Origin: Prodigiosinella aquatilis
GTDB lineage: Bacteria > Pseudomonadota > Gammaproteobacteria > Enterobacterales > Enterobacteriaceae
Length of the DNA: 64,000 nt
Reading direction: 5' to 3'
Assembly (NCBI GenBank): GCA_030388725.1
Contig: CP128857.1
Span: forward strand, 1,550,001 to 1,614,000
Below are positions 31,689-40,170 of this stretch, one piece after another (position 1 is the stretch's first letter; every line of letters begins with the position of its first letter). The notes beneath the pieces are model-generated. The model was not told the origin of the DNA and ran no database searches. It worked only from the letters and a program-made list of their open reading frames with translations. The position numbers and the translations under genes were made by a program.

Positions 31689-32489
31689 ATGAACAGTAAC
31701 TTCAGACATCATCTGTTGAGTCTGTCGTTACTGATTGGCGTAGCGACCCCTTGGGTCGCTACTGCCCAGGCACCAATCAGTAATGCCGGCTCCGGCTCGA
31801 TAGAAGATCGAGTCATTGAACTTGAGCGTATCTCTAACGCTCGTGGTCAGCTTTTAACCGAACTTCAGAAACAAGTCTCGGCGACTCAAGACGAGATTGA
31901 TAGCTTACGTGGCCAAATTCAGGAAAATCAGTATCAGTTGCAGCAGGTTGTTGAGCGACAGAAGCAAATATATCAACAAATTGATGGACTGAGTTCCAAA
32001 GGGGGACAGTCGCCTTCTGCGGCAGCGGGAGGCAGCGCAGCAACGACACCTGGTACTGGCGCTGGCGCAACAAATACCAGCAGCACTTCTCCGGCCTCTG
32101 TGCCTGCCAGCTCAGGGGATGCAAACAGCGATTATAATGAAGCCGTAGCTTTAGTGCTTGAAAAAAAGCAGTATGATCAAGCTATTGTTGCATTCCAAAA
32201 TTTTATCAAGAAATATCCTGATTCTACTTTCCAGCCAAATGCCAACTATTGGCTTGGACAACTGTATTACACCAAAGGTAAAAAAGACGATGCGGCATAT
32301 TATTTTGCTAATGTTGTCAAAAATTATCCTAAATCCCCCAAAGCATCTGAAGCGTTATTCAAGGTTGGGGTAATCATGCAAGAAAAAGGTCAGCCAGATA
32401 AGGCAAAAGCAGTATATCAGCAGGTTATTAAAATCTATCCCAACACTGAAGGCGCCAAACAGGCACGGAAGCGTTTGGCGGCTTTGTGA
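31689..32489 (+). CDS. cpoB: CpoB, cell division coordinator
   Basis: The 266-residue protein has a signal peptide (cleavage after ATAQA), an N-terminal trimerising coiled coil at about 40-105 (RGQLLTELQKQVSATQDEID), a Ser/Ala/Gly/Thr-rich linker at 105-145 and three TPR repeats at the C-terminus (NYWLGQLYYTKGKKDDAAYY, SEALFKVGVIMQEKGQPDKA). In E. coli it links Tol-Pal to the PBP1B peptidoglycan synthase. It is the last gene before the operon terminator. Confidence 0.96.
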   Translation: MNSNFRHHLLSLSLLIGVATPWVATAQAPISNAGSGSIEDRVIELERISNARGQLLTELQKQVSATQDEIDSLRGQIQENQYQLQQVVERQKQIYQQIDGLSSKGGQSPSAAAGGSAATTPGTGAGATNTSSTSPASVPASSGDANSDYNEAVALVLEKKQYDQAIVAFQNFIKKYPDSTFQPNANYWLGQLYYTKGKKDDAAYYFANVVKNYPKSPKASEALFKVGVIMQEKGQPDKAKAVYQQVIKIYPNTEGAKQARKRLAAL

Positions 32490-32501
32490 TTCTTTCCGGT
32501 A

Positions 32502-32543
32502 AGCACAAAAATCACTCATCTCGTGTGATTTTTGTGCTTTATT
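32502..32543 (+). terminator. Terminator of the tol-pal operon
   Basis: AGCACAAAAATCAC (32502-32515) pairs perfectly with GTGATTTTTGTGCT (32525-32538), loop of nine bases, followed by TTATT. It starts 12 bp after the cpoB stop. Confidence 0.85.
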
Positions 32544-32663
32544 GCGTGAAGAACAAGCAGTCGGACCTTTTGGGTGGAAAATAGGTTGCACTGAGAAATT
32601 ATATTAGTAATATATGCCGCCGTTGCCAAGGCAAGACTGAATCGCTAAAGCAGCAGTAAATTT

Positions 32664-32739
32664 GGGTCGTTAGCTCAGTTGGTAGAGCAGTTGACTTTTA
32701 ATCAATTGGTCGCAGGTTCGAATCCCGCACGACCCACCA
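32664..32739 (+). tRNA. tRNA-Lys (UUU)
   Basis: This 76-base sequence starts GGGTCGTTAGCTCAGTTGGT, has the anticodon loop CTTTTAA with anticodon TTT, the T arm GCAGGTTCGAATCCCGC and an encoded CCA end. It differs from E. coli tRNA-Lys at essentially one base (T stem). The position after cpoB is where E. coli has its larger lys/val tRNA cluster; only lysine genes are present here. Confidence 0.98.
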
Positions 32740-32783
32740 AATTTCAAGAAATGCTATTTTTTCTTTGCAGAATTCCGCATTGC

Positions 32784-32859
32784 GGGTCGTTAGCTCAGTT
32801 GGTAGAGCAGTTGACTTTTAATCAATTGGTCGCAGGTTCGAATCCCGCACGACCCACCA
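32784..32859 (+). tRNA. tRNA-Lys (UUU), second identical copy
   Basis: It is base-for-base the same as the copy at 32664, separated by a 44-base spacer, so the two are probably cotranscribed. Its last 17 bases and the 57 bases after it are duplicated at 33010-33083. Confidence 0.98.
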
Positions 32860-33083
32860 TTTCAAATTACTCTGGTTATCTTTATTCCATCAAAACGGCA
32901 TGTTGCACATATCGTGTGGGTGGGAACCTGCGTTCAGGTTCGAGCCGAGCGAAAGCGAGACAACAACGCGATAGCGTTGGCCCGAAGGGTGAGGCCAAAG
33001 GCCGAATCATCCCGCACGACCCACCATTTCAAATTACTCTGGTTATCTTTATTCCATCGAAACGGCATGTTGCACATATCGTG
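32843..33083 (+). repeat. 74-bp direct repeat of the tRNA-Lys 3' end and flank
   Basis: Bases 32843-32916 and 33010-33083 are identical except one position (CAAAAC versus CGAAAC). Each copy starts with TCCCGCACGACCCACCA, the last 17 bases of the tRNA, and continues into the downstream flank up to CATATCGTG. A 93-base spacer separates them. Duplication of a tRNA 3' end is the footprint left by tRNA-targeting integrases, but a simple tandem duplication of a third tRNA unit is equally possible; no integrase gene is present. Confidence 0.85.
32924..33026 (+). pseudogene. Third tRNA-Lys remnant interrupted by a mini-hairpin array
   Basis: CAGGTTCGA at 32935-32943 and TCCCGCACGACCCACCA at 33010-33026 are the two halves of the tRNA-Lys T arm and acceptor end, as if 66 bases had been inserted in the T loop. 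The insert is a chain of short stems: GAACCTG/CAGGTTC (32924-32941), CAACGC-GATA-GCGTTG (32964-32979), CCC-GAA-GGG and GGCC-AAA-GGCC (32993-33003). The 5' part of this tRNA is missing, so it cannot be functional. Confidence 0.5.
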
Positions 33084-33209
33084 ATGGTGGAACTGCGCAC
33101 GAATTGCAGTCCTGTAAAACTGGCACCGCTCACAACAATCCTCTGCAAGGAGAGTCTGTGTTGATGCCAGCCATGCGTGATCTACCTCTGACTGTGTCTA
33201 ATTGCCGAG

Positions 33210-34268
33210 TTACCGGCCGGATTGGGTGCCCTCCAGCGCCTCTGCCGGGGTCCAGTTGCCATGCAGTGACATGCGTAGACGGAAGAACCTTGATGCGGGC
33301 GACAGGGCCGGTAGCTATCTTCAGCGAGTCCAGCACCACTAATTCGGTATCGTTGCCGTGGAGATGATTTAGCAACGCGATCACATAGCCATCGCCCTCG
33401 GGCGCATCTGGTGAACGGGGAACGAAAATCGGTTCCTGAAAGCACTGCGCATTACCGGGATACCAGGTTTCAGTCTCGCTGGTCCTTACGTTGACATGGG
33501 CAAGCTGGTTGAAGAACTGAAATGGCCGTTCGCCCAGTGTCTCGTCGAAGGGCAGGGCCGGGTCGAAGGCAAGGACAAAACCGTGCTCATATGGCTTGCC
33601 GGTGAAGCGTTCATCACAGCGGGGGAACTCGCAAGGGAACGATGTGAGAGGTTGTGGCTGGAGAGTTTGTTGGCCAGTCCCTGATTCTCCCGGACCGTTG
33701 AGATTGAATGTCCATCGCATGAGCTGCGAACTCAAGCCCTCTGGCAAGGGAACGGAACCGTCGGCCTGTGGGAAGAAATAAAAGACGTTGCTGTTCGTTA
33801 CCGGTATGTCGACTCGTAGTAAACCATCCTCCTTGTAAGCGTTGAGGGTATGCCCCTGGAAGCCGTCCTTCGGTCCGTGGAACCACATAACATCCTCACT
33901 GCTGCCGTCACGCGGTAGGACACCGAAGCGTTGTGGCAGGTCCGGCTGCCAGCGGATCGTTGGTGTAGATGTTGCGGTAGATGCCGTTGAGGGAACGTCG
34001 CGCCTTCCATTGTGCCTTCAGCCTGTCAGTCTGAACGTAACAGCGGCGCAGGCTGACGTGGCCGTTCTCGAATTTGAAGGCTGATACAAGCCCGTCACCG
34101 TTGAAGAAGATGTCTTTGCCCCGCATCGGCGGATAATAGGAATCCGGCGAGACCTGAAAGAAGGTGTCTTTGATCTGGGGCGGCAGCTTGCCTCGCGGCA
34201 GAGTCGTACGCTGGTACGTTTGGAGATGAGGTTGATGTGGTTTGATCTTGGTTCTTCGTTGCCATCAT
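33210..34268 (-). pseudogene. Carotenoid oxygenase (lignostilbene dioxygenase family), decayed
   Basis: Pieces in different minus-strand frames line up with one family member: LPPQIKDTFFQVSPDSYYPP and GKDIFFNGDGLVSAFKFENG (about 34190-34060), then DRLKAQWKARRSLNGIYRN, then VLPRDGSSEDVMWFHGPKDG to GYVIALLNHLHGNDTELVVL (33930-33310), then SLHGNWTPAEALEGTQSGR ending at 33210. At least three frame changes are needed. The central part of the enzyme, normally lying between the NDPLA region and VLPRDG, is missing. The start is probably the ATG pair near 34265-34268. It is clearly nonfunctional. Confidence 0.8.
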
Positions 34269-34595
34269 TTGGCTGGCGGCTGCGAGACATTCCTGAGCGG
34301 CCAGAAAAATTGCGCTCTGTGGCTTCGTGAAATAGAGCAGTCTTGCCAAAGCGTTGCGTAGATTTTGCCGCATGGCCTTGGCAGACGCGGCGTCCCGATT
34401 TTTAGAAAGTTGCAAGGTTAGTCGGACGATCCTCCTCGCTAACAGCATGCTACGAACAGACGGTGTGGCTGGAAGGATGATCCAGAACGTCGCCACGGCG
34501 ATCATCACACCAACAATTAAGGCTGCTAGAGCGTTATTAGTTGAGCAAGGAAGCCCTGTTCGGGACGTTTGTGCACGAAACGCTCCCGCTGGCAA
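34269..34595 (-). pseudogene. Fragment resembling the end of a FUSC-type membrane protein
   Basis: The minus strand encodes a hydrophobic stretch (NALAALIVGVMIAVATFWII) followed by LPATPSVRSMLLARRIVRLT and a helical tail ending FLAAQECLAAASQM. This pattern recalls the last helix and cytoplasmic tail of FUSC/aromatic-acid exporters. It runs without a stop into the carotenoid-oxygenase remnant, so the two may once have been neighbouring genes. No upstream part of such a gene remains. The assignment is weak. The stretch 34596-34887 holds no gene. Confidence 0.3.
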
Positions 34596-34887
34596 AGTGA
34601 GCTACGGTAGCTCAGTGGCAGCGTGTCGAATGGAGGACATGCCGCTAATCATCTGATATGGCCGCTGTTTGTCACGCAATCGACGTCGACAGTCGTCGAT
34701 TGCCGAATAGACCGACAAAACAAAATGCTATTCCTGATCAGTATCAGGTATTACCCTTTTTCCTGGCTTGCCGGCTGCCTGTTTGCGTTATAATGACTGT
34801 TTCATCCTTCTGTTTAATCTCTCGGGATTTTACTGTATCTGAAATACTCATGTAGTAGTCAGACAAGCCCACAAGTAAGGTCGTTTA

Positions 34888-35604
34888 ATGATTGGTCCAT
34901 TTATTAATGGTTCTGCCATTTTAATCGGTGGCGGCTTCGGTGTTTTATTGCGTCGTTTTATCCCCCAACGTATGCGAGATGGTTTGCCGCCTGCATTTGC
35001 AATGGTTTCTATTGCCATGGGAGTAACGTTAGTTGTGAAGGTTCAACAACTTCCGGCAGTGGCATTGTCTATTGTCATCGGCGTGGGTATCGGCGAGTTG
35101 TTACGTTTAGAGTTGGGTGTACAGAAGGCAGGTATTTTTGTTGAGCGGACGTTGAGTCGGTTTGTACCACCACCTGAGCATAGATTACCTCAGGACGTCT
35201 ATTCGCAGAACTTTACGGCGTTAATTGTATTGTTTTGCGCCAGTGGTACAGGCGTGGTAGGCGCATTGACGGAAGGTCTGACGGGAGATTACCAACTCCT
35301 CATAATTAAATCGGTATTGGATGTTTTTACCGCACTCATTTTTGCTACTACTCTGGGGATGGCGGTCATGTCTATTGCTATTCCTCAGTTCATTGTCCAG
35401 ATGCTGTTATTCTTTTCAGCCAAACTGATTATGCCTGTGATGACGGTTATCACGATGGGGGATTTTTCTGCTTGCGGTGGCATTATCATGATGGCTGTGG
35501 GATTGCGTATTGCTCAGATAAAAACGTTTGCTGTGGTAAATTTCCTGCCTGCACTGATACTCATCATCCCGTTGTCGTTGTATTGGCATCAGTTATTCGG
35601 TTAA
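34888..35604 (+). CDS. DUF554 integral membrane protein (YqgA-like)
   Basis: The 238-residue protein has six or seven hydrophobic segments. It has the family blocks MIGPFINGSAILIGGGFGVL at the start, ALIVLFCASGTGVVGALTEG in the middle and DFSACGGIIMMAVGLRIAQI near the end. It resembles E. coli YqgA (235 residues), whose function is unknown. In E. coli yqgA is elsewhere on the chromosome, so its place between the tRNA-linked region and nadA is particular to this lineage. Confidence 0.85.
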   Translation: MIGPFINGSAILIGGGFGVLLRRFIPQRMRDGLPPAFAMVSIAMGVTLVVKVQQLPAVALSIVIGVGIGELLRLELGVQKAGIFVERTLSRFVPPPEHRLPQDVYSQNFTALIVLFCASGTGVVGALTEGLTGDYQLLIIKSVLDVFTALIFATTLGMAVMSIAIPQFIVQMLLFFSAKLIMPVMTVITMGDFSACGGIIMMAVGLRIAQIKTFAVVNFLPALILIIPLSLYWHQLFG

Positions 35605-35731
35605 TTACTGTTATCGCTGGCCTTTATTCCGGGTCAGCTTTTGTTATTCCCCCATAATATCAATCAATAATACCTTTCTGCCGATTATCGTTTTAATCCA
35701 GTAAACAAATTTCACCCATACTGGGAAAAAT

Positions 35732-35750
35732 AAAGCGACTTTATCGCTTT
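35732..35750 (+). terminator. Possible terminator after the DUF554 gene
   Basis: AAAGCGA pairs with TCGCTTT around CTTTA, followed by TTCTACGG. It is short and only weakly T-tailed. It lies between two 10-bp arms TAAACAAATT (35702-35711) and AATTTGTTTA (35759-35768), which could form a larger cruciform. Confidence 0.4.
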
Positions 35751-35762
35751 TCTACGGTAATT

Positions 35763-35780
35763 TGTTTAGGATACAAAACA
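35763..35780 (+). promoter_or_regulatory. NadR-type operator upstream of nadA
   Basis: TGTTTAGGATACAAAACA fits the NadR box pattern TGTTTA-N6-TAAACA with one mismatch, and lies 50 bp before the nadA start. NadR represses de novo NAD synthesis genes when NAD is plentiful. This is inferred from motif and position. Confidence 0.55.
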
Positions 35781-35830
35781 AGTGGCCCAATGATGATGTT
35801 AGGGGCTAATGTAACCGTGCGGAATTTATC

Positions 35831-36874
35831 ATGAGCCTATTCTTAGATAGCCAAGAAATCGATTATCCCTTTCCTGTCAAACCCAAACCACTTTCAGTTG
35901 ATGAAAAGGTGCATTATCGCGACCAAATAAAGGCGCTGTTGATTCAACGGAATGCCGTGCTGGTAGCGCATTATTATACCGATCCGGAAATTCAGTCATT
36001 AGCGGAAGAAACCGGGGGTTGTGTCGCCGACTCGCTGGAAATGGCGCGTTTTGGTAATACACATCCGGCCTCCACGTTGATTGTGGCTGGCGTAAGGTTT
36101 ATGGGTGAAACTGCCAAAATTCTTAATCCTGAGAAAACGGTATTGATGCCGACACTGGATGCTGAGTGTTCGCTGGATTTAGGGTGTCCGGCTCAGGCAT
36201 TCAGTGATTTTTGTGATAATCATCCGGAACGCACTGTGGTGGTTTACGCCAACACATCGGCAGAAGTAAAGGCTCGCGCTGATTGGGTGGTAACATCCAG
36301 CATTGCTGTGGAGCTGATCGATCACCTCGATAGTCTGGGTGAAAAAATCATCTGGGCACCCGATCGTCACCTTGGGCGCTATGTACAGAAGCAAACGGGT
36401 GCTGATGTATTGTGTTGGCAAGGAGCCTGTATTGTTCATGATGAATTTAAGAATCAATCACTAAAACGCATGAAGGCGCTTTATCCGAACGCTGCTGTTC
36501 TGGTGCATCCTGAGTCGCCGCAAAGCGTAGTGGATATGGCTGATGCGGTGGGGTCGACCAGCCAACTTATTCAGGCAGCTAAACGGTTACCCAATCAAGA
36601 GCTTATTGTGGCGACTGATCGGGGTATCTTTTACAAAATGCAACAAGCATGTCCGGATAAAACCTTATTAGAGGCACCAACTGCTGGCGAGGGCGCGACG
36701 TGCCGTAGTTGTGCGCACTGTCCGTGGATGGCGATGAATGGACTACAAGCGATTACCACTGCGTTGGAAAACGGTGGTGTAAACCATGAAATTCATGTGG
36801 ATTCACTGGTGCGAGAACGTGCGCTGCTTCCGTTGAACAGGATGCTCGATTTTGCTGCTAAACTCAGGGGGTAA
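35831..36874 (+). CDS. nadA: Quinolinate synthase A
   Basis: The 347-residue protein has the length of E. coli NadA. It has [20 protein letters not shown], the cysteine-bearing [26 protein letters not shown] and the C-terminal [13 protein letters not shown], which together supply the three ligands of its [4Fe-4S] cluster. It condenses iminoaspartate with dihydroxyacetone phosphate to quinolinate in NAD synthesis. pnuC follows after 219 bp. Confidence 0.98.
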   Translation: MSLFLDSQEIDYPFPVKPKPLSVDEKVHYRDQIKALLIQRNAVLVAHYYTDPEIQSLAEETGGCVADSLEMARFGNTHPASTLIVAGVRFMGETAKILNPEKTVLMPTLDAECSLDLGCPAQAFSDFCDNHPERTVVVYANTSAEVKARADWVVTSSIAVELIDHLDSLGEKIIWAPDRHLGRYVQKQTGADVLCWQGACIVHDEFKNQSLKRMKALYPNAAVLVHPESPQSVVDMADAVGSTSQLIQAAKRLPNQELIVATDRGIFYKMQQACPDKTLLEAPTAGEGATCRSCAHCPWMAMNGLQAITTALENGGVNHEIHVDSLVRERALLPLNRMLDFAAKLRG

Positions 36875-36951
36875 GCAGTAAACATAGCTGATAACTCGTT
36901 GACTTATTTCTGTGTAAATGTGGAAAGAACCCAGCATCTGGCACCATGTTG

Positions 36952-37007
36952 TTCAGTGAAAAAAACAAAAGGCTGAAGCCGATTATGGCGTGAAATATCT
37001 CACTGAA
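36952..37007. repeat. Inverted repeat in the nadA-pnuC gap
   Basis: TTCAGTGA (36952-36959) and TCACTGAA (37000-37007) are perfect arms with a 40-base spacer that includes GGCTGAAGCC. The structure is about 90 bp before pnuC. It could be a leader structure controlling pnuC; I recognise no known riboswitch in it. Confidence 0.4.
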
Positions 37008-37093
37008 TGTCACACGGCCGTGTTTTGCTGGTAATTGGTTTGAGTAACAACAAGGGACTGGTAAACAGCGTTTTTATTCGGAGTAAAGAAAAT

Positions 37094-37819
37094 ATGGATT
37101 TTTTCAGTACCAGCAACATTTTGGTTTATATCCCTCTGGGAACAAATGGTTACGCCCTTTCTTGGGTAGAAGCGTTGGGAACCATTTTTGGTTTGTTATG
37201 TATTTGGCTGGCAAGTCTGGAAAAAACCATTAATTACCTGTTTGGCCTGATTAATGTCACCTTGTTTGCGCTGATTTTTTTTCAGATTCAACTCTACGCC
37301 AGCCTGCTGCTGCAAATCTTTTTCTTTGGTGCAAACCTGTACGGCTGGTATGCCTGGAGCCGGAAAACCAGTAGTCATGAGTCGGAGCTGAAGATCCGTT
37401 GGTTGTCGTTGCCGCAAACACTGGTATGGGGAGCAGTATGTGTTGTCGCTATTGGGTTGATGAGCGCCTATATTGATCCGGTTTTTGCAGTATTATCATC
37501 CATCGCCGTTTCTTTGATGCAGTCGGTAGGGATTGATGCGCAATTGCCACAGTTGCAACCGGATGCATTTCCATTCTGGGATTCCACAATGACGGTTCTT
37601 TCCATCGTGGCGATGGTGCTAATGACGCGTAAATATGTTGAAAACTGGTTGTTGTGGGTGGTGATTGACGTTATCAGCGTAGTGATATTCGCTTATCAAG
37701 GGGTATATGCCATGTCGTTGCAATATGCCATTCTGACGCTGATCGCGCTCAATGGTTCCTGGCTGTGGATTAAAGGAGCGCGGGAGAATCACTCCCAACC
37801 GTTGGCGCGTACCTTGTGA
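37094..37819 (+). CDS. pnuC: PnuC, nicotinamide riboside transporter
   Basis: Read from the ATG at 37094 (MDFFSTSNILVYIPLGTNGY) the product is 241 residues, close to E. coli PnuC (239). Seven helices are visible, with FFQIQLYASLLLQIFFFGAN, LYGWYAWSR and FPFWDSTMTVLSIVAMVLMT as family marks. It takes up nicotinamide riboside by facilitated diffusion coupled to intracellular phosphorylation. A longer upstream reading lacks homology. Linkage to nadA is as in E. coli. Confidence 0.95.
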   Translation: MDFFSTSNILVYIPLGTNGYALSWVEALGTIFGLLCIWLASLEKTINYLFGLINVTLFALIFFQIQLYASLLLQIFFFGANLYGWYAWSRKTSSHESELKIRWLSLPQTLVWGAVCVVAIGLMSAYIDPVFAVLSSIAVSLMQSVGIDAQLPQLQPDAFPFWDSTMTVLSIVAMVLMTRKYVENWLLWVVIDVISVVIFAYQGVYAMSLQYAILTLIALNGSWLWIKGARENHSQPLARTL

Positions 37820-37841
37820 CCAGAAAGTTGTGACCAGAAAG
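37814..37841 (+). repeat. 14-bp tandem repeat across the pnuC stop codon
   Basis: TTGTGACCAGAAAG occurs twice in tandem. The first unit contains the pnuC stop codon (TTG TGA). It looks like a recent slippage duplication with no effect on the protein. Confidence 0.8.
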
Positions 37842-37849
37842 TACAGTGA

Positions 37850-38770
37850 CTAATGATGATGGTGATGATGTTCCATTGTGTGCTGGATATGGCAATGGTT
37901 GTCATCACACTGCTGATATTCCATTTGAATCGTAACATGTTCTATCTGGTAATGCTCAAGCAGGTAGTTTTGAATCTGTAGCAGCAGCGCATCATGATCG
38001 TAAGGTGGGATCACCTGAGCATGAAGCGTCATTAATGGTTTTTCGCCAACTTGCCACAAGTGTACATGATGAATGTTACGCACTTCCGGGATATCCAGTT
38101 GTAGTCTCTTTTTTAGCTCATCAACATCAATTTTGTCAGGCGTCCCTTCCAGCAATTCATGAATGCTCTCTTTCATTAATGACCAGGCGCTGCGCAATAC
38201 TAATCCAGATACCAAAATTGACAAAATAGGGTCAATTGGTGTCCAGCCGGTAAACATGATGATGAGTGCCGCGGCAATCGCCCCGACAGAGCCGAGTAGA
38301 TCGCCCAGTACATGTATTGCGGCCGCCCGTACATTCATATTCTTTTCATCACTGCCGTGATGCAAGAGCCAAAACGCTACTATATTGGCAAGCAAACCGC
38401 TGATAGCAATCAGCAGCATCAATGTACCGGCAATAGGGTGTGGATGATAGAAACGTTGGATGGCTTCCCAGAAAATAAAAAAGGTAATGGCTAACAGTGT
38501 GATGGCATTGACAAAAGCGGCCAGCGTGGTCAAACGTAGATAGCCGAAAGTGTGGCGATCTGTGGGATTCCGCTGGGCAAAGCGTACCGCCAGCAGTGCA
38601 ATCAATAGTGCTGCAGTATCTGTCAGCATATGTCCAGCATCGGCCAATAGCGCCAAAGAGCCAGATAGAAAACCGCCGATGGCTTCAGCCACCATGAATA
38701 GGGCCGTAACGATAAAAGCCGCCAGCAGGCGTCTACTGCTGCCTTGCCCCGCGGAATGTGAATGAGTCAT
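37850..38770 (-). CDS. zitB: ZitB, zinc/cation efflux protein (CDF family)
   Basis: The 306-residue protein (E. coli 313) has six helices, the transport-site motifs [19 protein letters not shown] (HxxxD) and [20 protein letters not shown], and a cytoplasmic domain with [20 protein letters not shown]. It exports Zn2+ in exchange for protons. Its C-terminus ends in six consecutive histidines (MEHHHHHH). The ATG at 38770 (MTHSHSAGQ) matches the family start. It converges with pnuC and diverges from aroG. Confidence 0.95.
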   Translation of the reverse strand: MTHSHSAGQGSSRRLLAAFIVTALFMVAEAIGGFLSGSLALLADAGHMLTDTAALLIALLAVRFAQRNPTDRHTFGYLRLTTLAAFVNAITLLAITFFIFWEAIQRFYHPHPIAGTLMLLIAISGLLANIVAFWLLHHGSDEKNMNVRAAAIHVLGDLLGSVGAIAAALIIMFTGWTPIDPILSILVSGLVLRSAWSLMKESIHELLEGTPDKIDVDELKKRLQLDIPEVRNIHHVHLWQVGEKPLMTLHAQVIPPYDHDALLLQIQNYLLEHYQIEHVTIQMEYQQCDDNHCHIQHTMEHHHHHH

Positions 38771-38808
38771 AGTTCGTCCTGAGTTACCAATCACCAGTGG
38801 TATATCCG

Positions 38809-38833
38809 TTTTACTTTACTGTAAATGTAAAGG
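38809..38833. promoter_or_regulatory. Repeat-rich operator candidate between zitB and aroG
   Basis: The stretch carries TTTAC twice then GTAAA twice (TTTACTTTACTGTAAATGTAA), an imperfect palindrome about 40 bp upstream of zitB. It contains TGTAAA, half of a TyrR box, but no properly spaced TTTACA partner, so I do not call it TyrR. It may serve zitB rather than aroG. Elsewhere in the 291-bp gap a TATAAT occurs at 38951-38956 before aroG. Confidence 0.35.
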
Positions 38834-39061
38834 AAAACCTATGCCTGCTTAATACATTGGAAAGCGTGTGAATTTGCAAAAATTGCCTTATGACGCAGGA
38901 GATTATGCAAAATCGAATGATTTTAGCGTCATTGTTTCGTCTTCTTGACTTATAATAGCCAGCTTGCAATATGCACTACGCCTTTTATGACTGTAGTTTT
39001 TACCCCTGGGACGTGCGTTGACGATGGGTTAAGCGTATCGTTTCAGATCGATGGAACCACT

Positions 39062-40114
39062 ATGAATTACCAAAATGACGATGTGAGAATTAAAGAGATT
39101 AAGGAACTTCTACCGCCAGTTGCCCTGCTGGAAAAATTCCCGGCAACAGAACGTGCCGCTGAAACCGTTTTTCAGGCACGGACTGCAATTCACAAAATAC
39201 TCAATGGCAATGATGACCGGTTACTGGTAGTGATTGGACCTTGCTCCATTCACGATACTAAAGCGGCCAAAGAATATGCTGATCGCCTGCTCAAATTACG
39301 GCAGGAATTGAGTGATGATCTTGAAGTGGTGATGCGTGTCTATTTTGAAAAACCACGGACTACAGTCGGTTGGAAAGGGCTGATTAATGACCCACACATG
39401 AATCACAGTTTCCAGATTAATGACGGCTTGCGTATTGCCCGTCAGTTGTTACTGGAGATTAATGATTCTGGTCTGCCTGCCGCCGGTGAGTTTCTGGATA
39501 TGATCACGCCACAATATCTGGCTGATCTGATGAGTTGGGGAGCGATCGGCGCACGCACCACCGAGTCTCAGGTACACCGAGAGCTGGCTTCTGGCCTGTC
39601 CTGCCCGGTTGGATTCAAAAATGGTACTGATGGCACGATTAAGATCGCTATTGATGCCATTAATGCTGCCAGAGCGCCACATTGCTTCCTGTCGGTAACC
39701 AAATGGGGCCACTCTGCCATTGTCAGTACCAGCGGTAATCATGATTGTCATATTATCCTGCGTGGCGGTAAAGAGCCGAATTACAGTGCGGATCATGTTC
39801 AGGCAGTCAAAGTCGGCCTGGAAAAAGCGGGCCTGCCTCCACAGATAATGATCGATTTCAGTCATGCTAACAGCAGTAAACAGTATAAAAAACAGATGGA
39901 TGTTTGTGATGATGTCAGTCACCAGGTCAGCAGTGGTGAAAAAGCCATTGTGGGTGTAATGGTGGAAAGCCATCTGGTGGAAGGTAACCAGAATCCGGAA
40001 AGCGGTGAGCCGTTAGTCTATGGCAAAAGCGTTACTGATGCCTGTATTGGCTGGGATGATACGGAAAACTTGCTACGGCAACTAGCGGCGGCAGTACGTC
40101 AGCGCCGTGGCTGA
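39062..40114 (+). CDS. aroG: DAHP synthase, Phe-sensitive type
   Basis: Read from the ATG at 39062 (MNYQNDDVRIKEIKELLPPV) the product is 350 residues, identical in length to E. coli AroG. It contains LLVVIGPCSIHDTKAAKEYA, RVYFEKPRTTVGWKGLINDP and MIDFSHANSSKQYKKQMDVC, the PEP/erythrose-4-phosphate site and metal ligands. It starts aromatic amino acid synthesis. Assignment to AroG rather than AroF or AroH is by sequence similarity and by linkage to gpmA and gal, as in E. coli. An upstream in-frame extension of 39 codons has no homology. Confidence 0.95.
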   Translation: MNYQNDDVRIKEIKELLPPVALLEKFPATERAAETVFQARTAIHKILNGNDDRLLVVIGPCSIHDTKAAKEYADRLLKLRQELSDDLEVVMRVYFEKPRTTVGWKGLINDPHMNHSFQINDGLRIARQLLLEINDSGLPAAGEFLDMITPQYLADLMSWGAIGARTTESQVHRELASGLSCPVGFKNGTDGTIKIAIDAINAARAPHCFLSVTKWGHSAIVSTSGNHDCHIILRGGKEPNYSADHVQAVKVGLEKAGLPPQIMIDFSHANSSKQYKKQMDVCDDVSHQVSSGEKAIVGVMVESHLVEGNQNPESGEPLVYGKSVTDACIGWDDTENLLRQLAAAVRQRRG

Positions 40115-40126
40115 TGTAAGGAAAGT

Positions 40127-40159
40127 AAAAAGACCACCCCCTCTGGAGGTGGTCTTTTT
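40127..40159. terminator. Bidirectional terminator between aroG and gpmA
   Basis: AAAAAGACCACC (40127-40138) and GGTGGTCTTTTT (40148-40159) form a perfect 12-bp stem with A- and T-runs on both sides, so it can stop both convergent genes. Confidence 0.9.
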
Positions 40160-40170
40160 ATTTGGTAGAA

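Noticed and set aside
33130..33888. A 252-codon minus-strand reading frame taken as an intact carotenoid oxygenase
   Set aside because: It lacks the N-terminal half of the family and its last 50 residues are out of frame with the conserved HGNWTP end, so it is one piece of a pseudogene.
34606..34623. GGTAGCTCAGTGGCAGCG, which looks like a tRNA D arm
   Set aside because: No matching acceptor stem, anticodon arm or T arm follows within 80 bases, so it is not a tRNA gene.
38820..38837. TyrR box for aroG
   Set aside because: TGTAAA is present but the second half TTTACA is not at the required spacing.
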